A DNA stretch of 64,000 bases, taken from assembly GCF_000002425.4 (NCBI RefSeq), contig NC_037264.1, forward strand, positions 8,910,886 through 8,974,885. Direction: 5' to 3'. The notes beneath the pieces were generated by a model that worked only from the letters and a program-made list of their open reading frames with translations, was not told the DNA's origin and did not search any database. Made by a program: the position numbers and the translations under genes. The stretch comes from Physcomitrium patens (Eukaryota > Streptophyta > Bryopsida > Funariales > Funariaceae). Shown here piece after piece: positions 1 to 11,146 of this stretch; position 1 is the first letter of the stretch, and every line of letters starts with the position of its first letter.

Positions 1-725
1 AGCCATTTATATAAATGATGATTTTTGGTTAATATTCATCCGTATGTTGAATTTTTAGATTTTTTTTATAAAAATTATTATTGAAGATATCAAATTATAA
101 AAAATTAATATTTTAAGCAAATTTACATTATAAAATAAAGTAAGACTATCTTAGATATGGATAAGATCTTAAGAAATATATAAAACCAATATATTTTGGT
201 ATCAATTTCTTCAAATAAGATGATATTTGACATCTTCTACGTATGTAATGAATAATTCATTCCTTCATCATTCTTTTACTAAGGTGCCTAAAATATGAAT
301 GGTACTTCAAGACCCATTTCACCATTATAAAATATAACTATTTTTTTAGAATGAGATGTAAAAAAAATAAAATAAAGATATTTTAATGTTTGTCAAAATC
401 TTTATTTTCTATTTTTAAATTTCATATTCATATACATATATAAATATATATAAAAATAATATATTTGCATCTTTTATTTTTATTTTTAGCCAATATTTTT
501 TAACTTCTATCTTCCATCTAATCCCTTCAAAAAACAAACTATGTTTATAAATTTCTTCAAAGGCTGTTAGTTATTAGAAAAGTGCTTGACAAGGTATTCA
601 ATCCTTCAAAGGCTTTTGATTATCAATATTTTTATTTAAAGATATACACTTTTCTTCCAACAACAATTTATATTGAAATTATTCAACTTTCTTTATAGTA
701 TAACATTTTAAATAAGCTTGGCCCC
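1..725. other. AT-rich intergenic DNA, no gene seen
   Basis: Very AT-rich sequence with short A/T runs and no open frame of plausible coding character. No transposon protein could be recognised. It lies upstream of an LTR remnant and is probably older transposon debris. Confidence 0.5.
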
Positions 726-1125
726 TATCATAGACATACATATTTACCTAGATAAGAAGAGCTAGGTAGAAGGTAAATGTAGAAAGATTTGATATTATCT
801 TGTGGCATAACTTCTTAAAAGCTTCATAGATGCATATTTGACTTTATACATATTTATAGTTGATTGATCGATTAGAATCTTAGCCAACAAATTAGTCATA
901 TATCACACGTGTGGATAACTTGTGGTATAAGTTAATAATATGGCATGCATATAGGAAACTTGTCTTGCAAGTTAAGATACATGTCTTGCAAATTGGATAT
1001 GTATTAGAGATCTTATGTGACATTGCCATATAGCTTTTAATAAATAATATATATAGAAGCAAGAGTAAAGTCTTTTTCATTCTTATCAACGCCTTTCTAG
1101 TTCTTAGTCTTTTTCAATCTAGTAT
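726..1125 (+). repeat. Decayed LTR fragment of family 1 (same family as elements A, C and D)
   Basis: Starts with tatcatagacatacata, matching the tgtcatagacat start of A's LTR. It follows that LTR through the cttgcaagttaaga segment, the tatatatagaagcaagag TATA region and the cttatcaacgcctttctag segment. Similarity ends near 1125, so the LTR 3' part is missing. No partner LTR or internal region is seen nearby, which makes it a truncated solo-type remnant. Confidence 0.6.
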
Positions 1126-1785
1126 ATATAAGTGCAGAGGACTTTAGATATGATGTAAGAATTGTGTGCTCTTTCATGTATACACTTATGTTCTTTGTTC
1201 AAGATTGCTGAGATTGCAAACTCATGATAACAAACTTATACAATACACAAGTGTCTTTATTCCATGCATTTCTTTTAAACTACAAACTAATATTGAAAGG
1301 ATTGCATGCAACTTGATAATCATGACTTCTCTCCACATGCTCATCTCTTTGTCAAGTGCACATTTTTGTCAAATATGATGTATATAATATGCTAATAATC
1401 AACAACCTTGGAAGAAACTCACATACATAGTCTATTGTTTGGAAGAATTGGAACATGTAGTGGAGGGAGGGAAGTTGGGATAGGAGATACATGCTGAGGA
1501 TGGGAATGGGGATTAGTACAAGGGACTAAGACCTACTACTTGTTACAATGGTGGGGTTGAAATAACAGCAAGTGGGATTGATTTAACATTTCCCTATTTA
1601 TACACACATCACATTATTTATTTATTTTGTACTTTGCAAGACATTTTGTTTTGATATGTTTTGATTTTTTTTTTTAAATATAATTTTTGAGATCTTCAAA
1701 AGCTACACGAAGGAGAGATAAAATGACAGGAATAGGTCCTTACATCATCCATGTGAAAAAAAAAATTACTCTTCTCTCATACGAG
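1126..1785. other. Intergenic DNA, no gene seen
   Basis: Moderately AT-rich sequence with short ORFs of no recognisable family. Composition changes sharply near 1790-1880, from transposon-like AT-rich DNA to GC-richer gene-proximal DNA. Confidence 0.4.
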
Positions 1786-1789
1786 GTTT

Positions 1790-1905
1790 AAAATGCAAGT
1801 AGGGTGAGAGGTATCCTCGTGACACCTACCGAGTAGACTAGCGGTGTGAACACAGTTCAAACCCTTCCGTAAGTACGCGGGCCCTACGTCACTGTCATAG
1901 AGCCC
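1790..1905 (+). repeat. Possible tRNA-related SINE fragment
   Basis: The stretch around 1825-1860 contains gagtagactagcggtgtgaa followed by acagttcaaaccc. The second part resembles a Pol III B box (GTTCRANNC); the first resembles a weak A box upstream. A palindromic GC-rich segment (gcgggccc) follows. No poly-A tail or target duplication could be fixed, so this is tentative. Confidence 0.25.
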
Positions 1906-2527
1906 CTCCGTTTGCTCTCCCCCCCCCTTTCTGCGTCTTCTCGTAATCCGGCCGTATTTGAATTTAGCTTCGGCAGCAGGGGCGGGCTCATGCTACTCTT
2001 AACGGTCTACTGGGATCCCTGCCAAACCAGTTAAACCAGACGAAAATTACTAAGGTCGTCCACCTTCGTCGGACGAAGTTTGGGCCCCGCGCTAGTCGTC
2101 GCTTGGCGCCAAATCCAGACTTCCGCCAACTTCGGCCGCTCTCGACATTCTTCCGCTTGAATTATGGATTGGGGCGTGAATGATTCCAATGCGGATCTGT
2201 TTGTCTGGTGTCTGATTGTGTGCGGATTTTCGAGCGAGAGACCAAATTCTGCGTCATTGTGTGTTGGAATGGAAGTTTTCCGGTGACTTGCAGTGAAGTA
2301 CTTGTGGTTTTCAGTATGTGGATGGTATTTGGTGTAATAATTGGCCGTGGGGCGACTTTTTGAACTTTCTCTCGCAGTTGAGAGAGGGACTCATTTCGAA
2401 GACGATACGTGCTTGCCGTGGCTTGCGATGTGTGAGTTGTGAAGGTGCGGGGTGTAAAGGTGGCAGTCGCGGCAGAGGCTTGGAGCTCAGGAAAGATTAA
2501 TGCGTAGATTCGCCTAGTTATATTACG
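1906..2527 (+). promoter_or_regulatory. Promoter and 5' leader region of the SUVH4-like gene
   Basis: GC-richer DNA immediately upstream of the first ATG of the methyltransferase gene. It includes a pyrimidine-rich stretch (about 1908-1935). No convincing TATA box was found and the transcription start is not determinable by eye. A short upstream ORF begins at an ATG at about 2315 and stops after some 15 codons, so the leader may carry a small uORF if transcription starts upstream of it. Confidence 0.4.
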
Positions 2528-5500
2528 ATGCCGAGCTCCCGATATCCGTCGCGTGTGCGGAATGAAGGTGGTGCAGTGCAGCCTGTGGAGAAGCGGGGGC
2601 GAAAACAGGTTGTGAAGTTAGAGGAGAGCGGGAGTGACGTGGAAGAGGATATGAAACCTGATGTTGCTCTGGATGATGTAGAGGTCATCAAACATTCGGG
2701 GACGGTGCGACGCCCTTCTCTGCGGAGCTCCACGCGCATTGCCACTCTTGCTTCTCGTCAGTCTTTGAAGCAAGAAGTTTCAGAGTCGCCCAGTCCGCAG
2801 CGTGTTCGGAAGCGAGTGAAAATTGCTGCAAAGGTGAGCGTGAAAGAAAAAAAGGTGAAAGTTAACGAAAAATCGTCGAAGCAGGCGAAGGGGGATGTCG
2901 TAGCTGATAAATTGAAAGTTGTAACTACAATCGTGAAGGTTGATAGTGAGGGGGAAGATAAGAATGGGCGTACCGATGATCCTGTCGAGGTCGTGGAGAA
3001 GGTCAACATACCAGGAACGGATAAATTAGCACAACTACTCGCGGAAAGAACTAGTTTAAGCGATGCTTTGCAAGTCAAAGCAACGATTCGAATTTTCAAT
3101 TTCATGTATCTGGAAGCCATTCAGGTGTGTGCAATTCCATCGATGGCTTTTTCCGTGCGTTGAGTTGCTACAATATCACAAATTAGTTAGGATGCGGCGT
3201 GCATCGTGATATTCATCAAGTCCCAGGAAAGTCTTGTCCTGATTTATGGATTGCTCTGACCCTGGCAACTTTCGCAGGAGGAAGACAAGCGCGCTTCAGA
3301 GCTGCTAATGAAGATAGGAGAGTCTGGCACAGGCAAAAGACCCTCCAAACGTCCTGACCTGAAAGCTGTTTCCAAGGTAACACAGCAGGGATGGGGATTT
3401 CGTTACGAAATACACCTGGTTCTTTGAGAGTTAAGGGTATCTTAAGTACAATTTTTAAGAGTGATCAAGGAGATCTGACGTTGTTTCGAGTTTCAGATAC
3501 TTTGATATACAACCTAGTGGTGATGATCCTTCACCTTGGATCTGAATGCTCTGTTATTCTAGCTATATTATTAATCATAACCCAAGAACTTCGTAGGAAG
3601 CAGTGCCGGGGGTTTCAATTGGCAAATCAGATGATCTGAAAGGAGGAGGAGATAGCTGAGCTTGGGTCTTTGATGCACAGATGATCGAACTTAAGGCAAC
3701 TCTTAATTCCGAGAAACAAGTTGGTGCTATTCCAGGTCAAACTCTCTTTCTGAGCTCAACTTTCGTTGCTTAGGAGGTTCCAAATTCATGCAATTCTTTG
3801 AATGAATAGTTCTTTCATCCAAGTTCTTGCCTTGCACAATATCTTACTCGTGCTGTGTTATGTATATCTCCAGGTGTTAGTGTGGGTCAGCAGTTCCTTT
3901 CAAGAGCAGAGATGGTTATAATAGGTCTGCATTCTCATTGGCTCAATGGAATCGACTACATTGGAGTTGCCAAAGGCAGAGTAAGGCTTTATACAGTTAG
4001 CACTTCCGATTTTCCGCTTCTTATAATACGTTCATTGAGAACTGTTCCTTTTTAAATGAACACTTGGTTGTCAGTTTAGGCAAACAAATGTGCTTCGTAT
4101 TTACTGACTTGCAACGATCTCAAAGATGTACATTTGCACCGATTATTATTTTCACCTATGAAATTCTTGATAGTGAAGCAAGCGGCGTCTTCGAGTTAAA
4201 AAGTAGATTTAAGTATGGGGCGTGGATGTTCGTCTGCAATCTGTGTATGGTTGTGACTTTGGTTGTAGTGCTTTGGCTTCATCACTCTGTGGGCGTAGCT
4301 TGGAACAAGGCGATATGTCATAAAATTTTGCTGGCTTCGTGTTTCTTGTTTATACTGTGCTTATGTTAACGTATGTGTTTTCTGTCCTAGTTCTTTTTGT
4401 GCCGAGCAAGGTTCAGAGTTGGAATCTAGGGTCGGATTGGAGCTTCTCTGATTTAATTTTGTTGTTGTGATGGCATTAGATGCCCGATGTAGAGCTTCCA
4501 ATTGCTGTTTCAATTGTTATGTCGGGAGGCTATGAAGATGATGTTGACAATTCAGAGGACATGGTTTACACTGGGCAAGGAGGAAACGATCTTTTAAGCA
4601 CTCGTCGCCAAATCAAAGACCAAAAGATGGAGAAAGGCAATTTAGCTTTGAAGGTACGTGGTTCCTAGGCACAAAGGCACTTGCTCCTCCTGCCAATGGA
4701 TGGTTGCAATGTGAGGATGTCCTTGGTTATATCTAACTTTCTGCCAACATATCTCTGCTACTCTTTCGAATAAATTGAAGTTTAGTGCCTCGTCTTTTCT
4801 ACTGATAATTGATTCCCCAAAATGTGGTTGTACAGAATAGCATGAAGTGCCGACTACCTGTCCGTGTCATTCGTGGTCATGCCGACAAAATGAGTTACAC
4901 TGGCAAGGTTTACACCTATGATGGACTGTACGAGGTAAGTCTTCTGCTTTTGAACGTTGGAATCAAGATGTTTGAACCACTTTGATCTTTACACTGACTT
5001 GGGATTATCTTGCTATATTAAAACACGTTTATTTGGAATTTGGAAACTGTACCGTGGACCATCTTAGAATGCATTGTGATTTACGTCTTCATCGTAAGGG
5101 CACACTCCTAACACTTGCCAGACCTTCAATGATGCGCGATCATACTCCCACTTTTTTGGTGGCACTGAATCTATTGGTCTCCAACCCGGAGTGCCGTTTT
5201 CAGAGTGGCTCAATTTTGTTGACGCGTCTCCTATTTTTGGAAATTTAACGGTTTTGTGAAGCGTTGCTGAGAATTTTAGATCCGGAATGCAGGTTTACGG
5301 TCACTGGGCTGAAAAGGGGATTTCTGGGTTTACAGTGTTTAAGTACAAGCTTCGGCGTTTGCCTGGGCAGCCAGTGCTCACTAGCAAACAGGTGCATATT
5401 TGCTTCCTACGAGTGGAATTCATTAATTCTGTGGTCTTTGGTGTGAGCTTTAATAGTTAGTATATGCAGTTGTTGGCGTTGTTTATCTCCTCCTTTTCAT

Positions 5501-7965
5501 TGTGAACCGGAAATTCTCAGTAGTTGCCCGAACAACATTGCCCCTTGCAGTATTATCACTATTTCAAGACTCTTAATCTGTTGCCGGTTAGATTACCCCT
5601 GGGTTGTAATAGCCTGGTTTTGTTCTTATGGTTGCAGGTTCATTTTGCTAGAGGGAAAGCACCAGACAACGTTTCAGAACTGCGAGGGTGCTACTCTCTC
5701 ACTCTCCTCCTTTTCAGACGTTCTGTACTTCAATTCTATAGCTGACTCTAGAAATTATGCAGGTGTAACACTAATTCCTTCATCCTTAATTGATAGTTCA
5801 TGAATCTAAAACCTTGTACTTGTGCAGATTGGTGTGTAAAGACATCTCGAATGGGCAGGAGCGCATACCAGTGCCCGCTTCTAACACAGTCGATGATCCT
5901 CCAGTTCCTCCTACAGGTTTGTGCGTTCCCGTTTCTTTTGGCTACATGCGGAACCTTGGTTGTGGGGTTTCTATGTTTTCGTGGAATTTCGATCACAAAC
6001 TCGTTTCAGTACGCTGACTCTTAATGATAACGGAGTATCAAAACTGCAATCCTCTTTTCCCAGGACCTTTGTTCAAGCCCTCCGATTTGGGGTACATCCT
6101 GCTAACAGTTCTCTGTAGACCCTAGTTGTTAGCAAGTGCACCTGACATGGTTGAATTTACCAGATTACACGTACATCACGAAGACCGTAGTACCAGACGA
6201 CATTGCAAGACCTCCCCCTTCTAAAGGCTGCAGTTGCAGGGGCGCCTGTACAGAAGAGAAGGACTGTGCTTGTGCTCGCAAGAATGGAATGTCCTTCCCT
6301 TATGTTTTCAATCATGGCGGAAGGTATGCCGTTTGATTTACACTTCCTGTATTATGTTCAAATATCATGATAAGGCTTCCACTATCCAGCCCCGCATACA
6401 AACAGAAGTTTTTGTTCGTATGTTGCATAGTCTTGGTCATGTCTTCGCGATCAAGGCAGTCTGTATCAAGACTTTCACCAGTTTTTTGGTGCCCCAGTAA
6501 TAACCAAGAATGGAAGTTAGGTAACTACTAGGTTAATCAGGATGTCAAAAATTCCGCCTTCTGTTTTACACAAGGATTAGATGTCAAAAAAATTCGGGAT
6601 CCATTTAGGTGTCCAGCAGAATGAATGTACAGGATATGTAAACATCTTAGTCAAATTTATGAACTTGTATTTGCACATGTACACTGCAAGTTTCATCTGA
6701 CATCGTGGATGCTTGGGATTTACAGGCTGGTGAAACCCATGGATGTTGTTTTTGAGTGTGGCCCTGGGTGTGGTTGTGGCCCTGAATGCTTGAATCGAAC
6801 ATCTCAAGTGGGGCTTCAATATAGGCTTGAGGTGTGGATACTTTCAGTGCTGTCGTAATGCAAACACTTACCATGTTTCGTATCGAAGATGGTTTTTCCT
6901 TTTTAGTATCAGGCCTACTCTGTACACAGAAAATAGTGGTATCGTAAGCTTTTACATGGTCTGAATTTAGGCAGCCTGCTAAGTAGAGCTTTCAATGGGC
7001 TTGAGTTGTGCAGGTGTACAAAACTGTTTCAAAGGGGTGGGCTTGCCGATCATGGGATTTTATTCCAGCGGGAGCACCAATCTGCGAGTACTTCGGTACT
7101 TTGAGACGGAATGATGAGAACTTGGAAAGTATGCTGGATAACAGTTATATTTTTGAGCTCGATCTACTTCAAACTATGCAAGGCATGGAAGGGCGCCAGG
7201 TATTTAATCAATATTTCCTAGATACTTGCCAGACGATGTGCATTTGGATACCAAAATTGTACCTATATTGTGTGTGTAAAATTTGCACAGCTTGAGATTG
7301 GTCCTTCCAATCCAGAATGCGGATATGATTAAGCTCTTGTGAGGAGAAATAAAAATGAAAAGAAAGAGAGAGAATGAGTCTGTACATGATGCGAATGGAT
7401 ACCATTATGAATTAATACGCCCGCCATTCACCTTGAGACCGTATAATAGTTCCAAGTACCTTAAATTCCTTTCACTCGCATTGCAGAAAAGGTTTGGCGA
7501 TGTAATGCCGGAGCTTAGTGATGAAGACGACTTGATGATGCAAGATGCTCCCGCTTATGTTCTTGATGCTGGAAAGAATGGAAGTGTTTCAAGATTTCTT
7601 AATCACAGCTGTGAACCTAATGTGTTCATCCAATGTGTGTTGAGCCATCACAACGATGTCACGATGCCCCGAATTGTAATGTTTGCGGCAGATAACATTC
7701 ATCCATTAGAGGTGCGTTACGTTTTCTCAAGAAAAATAATCTCTGCTTCTCTTCACGTTATATGCCCTGTACCCAGACTTACAATCTCTACGATATTGCG
7801 TTCTTTGTTACGCTCGTTTGACAGCTTATTGATTGCGTTCCATGGAATCCTCAGGAGTTGTGCTATGACTATGGTTACGCGATGGACAGCGTGGTGCGGG
7901 ACGGGACAGTAGTGGAGATGGCTTGTCACTGCGGAGCCGCATCATGTCGTAAGCGCATGTATTAG
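2528..7965 (+). CDS. SUVH4: SUVH4/KRYPTONITE-like histone H3 lysine-9 methyltransferase (14 exons)
   Basis: Proposed exons: 2528-3124, 3278-3376, 3681-3735, 3874-3980, 4480-4653, 4836-4934, 5293-5391, 5638-5687, 5828-5916, 6164-6323, 6726-6831, 7014-7199, 7487-7711, 7855-7965. All junctions are GT-AG and keep frame, giving about 718 residues. The N-terminus (about 1-200) is basic and acidic with no known fold. The SRA/YDG domain (about 243-410) has VGAIPGVSVG and YTGQGGND and would bind methylated DNA. A cysteine-rich pre-SET region (CSCRGAC, CGPGCGCGPEC) lies at about 470-545. The SET domain has GWACRSWDFIPAGAPICEY, the RFLNHSCEPN motif (Asn about 646) and ELCYDYGYAMDS; post-SET CHCGAASC lies at the end. 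The family places H3K9 methylation on transposons and works with CHG DNA methylation. The many introns and the post-SET sequence resemble KYP/SUVH4 more than the intron-poor SUVH1/3 group. Assignment to SUVH4 is by recalled similarity. Confidence 0.9.
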
Positions 7966-8957
7966 ATATAATCCACAGATCGCAGTTGATTCTTTAAGGT
8001 TGATCTTTCTTTCGACCTCTGTACATTAGGCCCAACTGTTTATTTCCGTGCACTGCTTGATATTGATGTGACTTACATTTCTGAGCATCTTTCTGAGTGA
8101 ATTACTCATTGGCGCAAGCAGTGTGCAACATTTAGGCAGGCTTCTACCACTTCTTGTGGCGAGTGTTCTATAGGACATCAATTCAATTGAAGAATTGTCT
8201 TGGCGAGGCCTATGAGTTGAAGTTCTTCCCGTAAATGTCGGCGGTCTTTTCTGAAGACTTCGAACTTTGCCTTTCAGTTTGTTTTATTTTTTTTCTTGCG
8301 ATGTCCAAATGTAAAATTTGAGGTCAATTATTCATCCCTTACTTATTTTGGTATTTCTGGCTCAGCCTTGTAAACCAATTGATGATAATCCATTCGGATC
8401 GTGCTGTAATGTCGAGACTGTAGCCCGACAAGCCTGAAGAACTAATGGTATTTTTCCCGTTCGGTTCTCTTCAAGAAATGAAGCGCTGTATCCTAGGATA
8501 TTATGAGTGGTATATTGAATACATGTGACAATTAACTTTTATTTGTAGATAACCTGATGTTATAATCTGCAAATGCCTGATACTAGTATCTCATAACATT
8601 TTAGAGCTGCATCAGTCGTAGTGGAACCACTAAATTTTTTTATCTGGTAGGCACATTACTTTTGATTAGACATGAATCATTTATGGGCGTTCATGATCCT
8701 AATTATTGCTATAATTAAAGATTAATTGTCACTCTCAAATCTAGCATTGTGGATCTTGTGAATTCGGACTACCCATATATAGAACATGTGTGCTTCCCTT
8801 CTTGTAAAAAATATTGGTTTTTTTATTTTTTATTAGTAAGATTATTTTTACAATATTGACTTCACCATGATATCTAAAAATATCCAATTAGCTTTGGATC
8901 TTTGTGAGGCTTTTAAATCTTGTTCCATTTTTTTTATAATAATTTTAAAGATGGTAG
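7966..8957. other. 3' flank of the SUVH4-like gene grading into AT-rich DNA
   Basis: The first several hundred bases have the mixed composition expected of a 3' UTR and terminator region. After about 8800 the sequence becomes AT-rich and transposon-like. No further gene was recognised. Confidence 0.4.
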
Positions 8958-9197
8958 TATCATAAATATATATATTTATTTAAATAGTAATTTAAATAAT
9001 TAGATAGAAGTAGGGTAATATAAATTAAATCTATAATATCTTTTATTGAAACTTCCTAAAAGTTTTATGATTTTGATTTACACATATTTGTAGTTGATTA
9101 GTAGATTAGAAACTTTATCAACAAGTACACTATGTACTACATGTATTGGTAACTTCTAGAATAAGCTAACTATGTGGCATACATATAAATAACTTGA
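8958..9197 (+). repeat. Truncated LTR of family 1, abutting the 5' LTR of element A
   Basis: Begins tatcataaatata and follows the family-1 LTR (aggtagaagtagg, aacttcctaaaagttttat, ttgtagttgattag, aagctaactatgtgg). It stops where a second LTR starts at 9198. Two LTR copies in the same orientation therefore lie head to tail, the first 3'-truncated. Confidence 0.65.
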
Positions 9198-9726
9198 TGT
9201 CATAGACATACATAGGTATTCTAGTAAATATCTATATAATTAGGTAGGAATAGGTAAAAGTAGATAAATTTCATAAGACCTTTTAGAGAAGCTTTCCAAA
9301 AGCTTTATAAATGTTGTTTGATTTTGTATGTATTTGAAGTTGATTGATGGGTTAGAAACTTGGTCAACAAGTTAATCATATATTGATAGCTTGCAAAATA
9401 AGCTAACTATGTGCTGCACATATAGAAAACTTGCCTTGCAAATTAAGATATATGTTTTACAAAGTCAACATGTTTTGGAGGTCCTATAGGATATCACCAC
9501 ATAGCTCCTAGTTAAGAGTATATATAGAGGCAAGAATAAAGCCTTCTTTATTCTTGTCAATGCCTTTTTAGTCTTTAGTCTTGTTTCAAGACTTTCGAGT
9601 CTTCTTGTTTTTGGCAATAACCATTCTAGTTCAGTGTTATATCATCTTTGAGTAATTTTATAGTTTCTTTCAATGATATAAGAGTGTATTGAAGATTATC
9701 TTTTTTCAAGTTTTATATCCTTGATA
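9198..9726 (+). repeat. 5' LTR of old element A (family 1)
   Basis: Starts tgtcatagacat and ends ccttgata, where element C has ccttgaca/ccttgata. It is alignable over its length with the 550-bp LTRs of element C and with the LTR at 32803-33329. A TATA-like agagtatatatagaggcaag lies near 9508-9528. Heavily C-to-T decayed. Confidence 0.75.
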
Positions 9727-9947
9727 CTTTGACAAGACTACTAATATGTTATTTTTATCTTATTTTAAAAAAGAGTGGATTATTCTACTTCTATTGTTGT
9801 GTTTTGAAGGTTGTAGATTATCTATCTTTAAACAAAAAATCTTGTTTTCTGACACTGATTTTTTTCTAAAAGAGAGTGGATTATCCCTCTTTGTTGATTT
9901 TTTTTTTTTATTAGAGGTTGTAGATTATTCTCTTTTAATTTAACTTT

Positions 9948-10169
9948 TTGAATTTGTTTGAGTCATCTATGGAAGAAAAAATTATACAAGCTACTTTCAA
10001 CAAAAGTAAGAATAGATTTGCAACTATTGCAAATATTCATGAGCTTGTCAATACTATAAGAATAGAAATCTCACATATTTTTAATGTGAATCATGGAAGT
10101 ATTATACCTACACATATCGAAGAAGTTCAAAATCTACGACAAGAAGTTGTATAGTTGAAGGAAATAAGT
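9948..10169 (+). pseudogene. Element A gag, 5' fragment
   Basis: An open stretch after the LTR and leader, with a gag-like hydrophilic N-terminal sequence that includes an ATG codon near 9969. It is interrupted at 10170 by the insertion of element B, and an in-frame stop falls just before that. The continuation lies after 16348. Identification rests on position more than on sequence similarity. Confidence 0.45.
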
Positions 10170-10174
10170 AGACC

Positions 10175-10614
10175 TGTCACGGACACAGAAATATAAACTC
10201 GAGATCTAATAAGAAGTTCAAGAAGAACTGGCAAGAACTAGATTAATCAGATGAGAACAACACCAAAGAGGTGAGCTAGAGCTCCAAGAGATGTGTTGTC
10301 GAGACTGAAGAACTCTTCAACCTCGATTCCAATATATACTCCTATTTAGGAAGCTTCTCAAACAACTTCTATCAACTAGGAAGCTTCTAGAAGGTTCTAG
10401 AGACTTGCTTCTAGAAGGTTCTAGAAACTTATCTCTAGAAGGTTCTAGAAACTTATCTCTAGAAGGTTCTAGAAACTTATCTCTAGAAGGTTCTAAGGAC
10501 TATGTTCCTAATATCTTCTACTAACTAAGAAGCTTCTAGAAGGTTCCAGAGACTTGTTTCTAGAAGGTTCTAGAAACTTGTCTCTAGAAGGTTCTAAGGA
10601 TTATGTCCCTAACA
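10175..10614 (-). repeat. Element B 3' LTR (440 bp)
   Basis: Bounded by tgtcacggacac on the left and cctaaca on the right, next to the TSD and the polypurine tract. It contains eight copies of tagaaggttc in two blocks (five and three), and a TATA-like motif on the minus strand (10331-10340). It is near-identical to the other LTR outside the repeat blocks. Confidence 0.92.
10375..10598 (-). promoter_or_regulatory. Heat-shock-element-like array in B 3' LTR U3
   Basis: Repeats of a roughly 23-bp unit contain ctaGAAggTTCtaGAAac, which matches the heat-shock-factor site nGAAnnTTCnnGAAn. Some copies are preceded by TTC two bases upstream, giving four alternating modules. In element orientation the array sits upstream of the TATA-like sequence. 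Binding is predicted from motif only. Confidence 0.7.
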
Positions 10615-10630
10615 TCACCCCCTCCTTTAG
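10615..10630 (-). other. Element B polypurine tract
   Basis: On the minus strand this reads ctaaaggagggggtga directly before the 3' LTR. This is the position and composition of the plus-strand primer of LTR retrotransposons. Confidence 0.8.
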
Positions 10631-10661
10631 CTTCGAGGTCTCTGAGAAGCAATGTTGTTGA

Positions 10662-11015
10662 TCAATACCAACGCAAGAAAATGAAGATCTGTCGCATAAT
10701 GTCTGCAATGAATTCCAACTGTTTTTCACGAGGAAAGTGGTTCATCGGCCCTTGAAGCCAATGGTAGTAGCCCACTCCTTCAACTTCTGACCAAGCATGA
10801 ACTTCCGTGTCCTCATTATGAAATTGTCCTGTAAACACGCCTTCTAGCTGACCATCGTAAGCAGGCTCGGACTCAAATACAATCACCAGTGATCAGTTAC
10901 TCGGTATCCTTCGTCGTCGTTGTGGTGTAGGCGGTTCTTCATCTCGGGGTCGCCTTCGTGAGCTAGTCGGTTGAGATAATCTGATTGGCATAGTATCTAT
11001 CTCTTGGCTATCCAT
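10662..11015 (-). pseudogene. Element B ORF3: extra ORF of unknown function between pol and 3' LTR
   Basis: Starts at an ATG (MDSQEIDTM) and runs 118 codons including the terminator, with one in-frame TGA near 10896 (probably CGA originally). The N-terminal third is rich in Arg and Pro. The C-terminal part has GVGYYHWLQGPMNHFPREK and IADIMRQIF. Element C carries a homologue in the same place: both begin M-acidic-SQ, then share RLSQP, an LVI stretch and a G-x-G-x-Y-x-W-L-x-G-P-x-N-H core. I do not recognise the family. It is not an env-like glycoprotein: no signal peptide or membrane segment is visible. Confidence 0.65.
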
Positions 11016-11146
11016 ATCAGAAGACCAAACTATGGCTATTGAAAAAATTCTATTTTATCTTGGAGAAAATAACTACATCAAGTACGAATTTTGGTGGTAC
11101 TCTCCCCATTTCTTATATTCTTGGGTGAGCAAGCTTCAAAAAGAAG

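Noticed and set aside
2318..2500. 60-codon ORF upstream of the SUVH4-like start
   Set aside because: Opens only at a GTG codon and lies in the leader region; the ATG at 2528 begins the frame that continues through all spliced exons.
10375..10598. CRISPR-like array suggested by regular short repeats
   Set aside because: Repeats are in an LTR, have no unique spacers of constant length, and the host is a plant.
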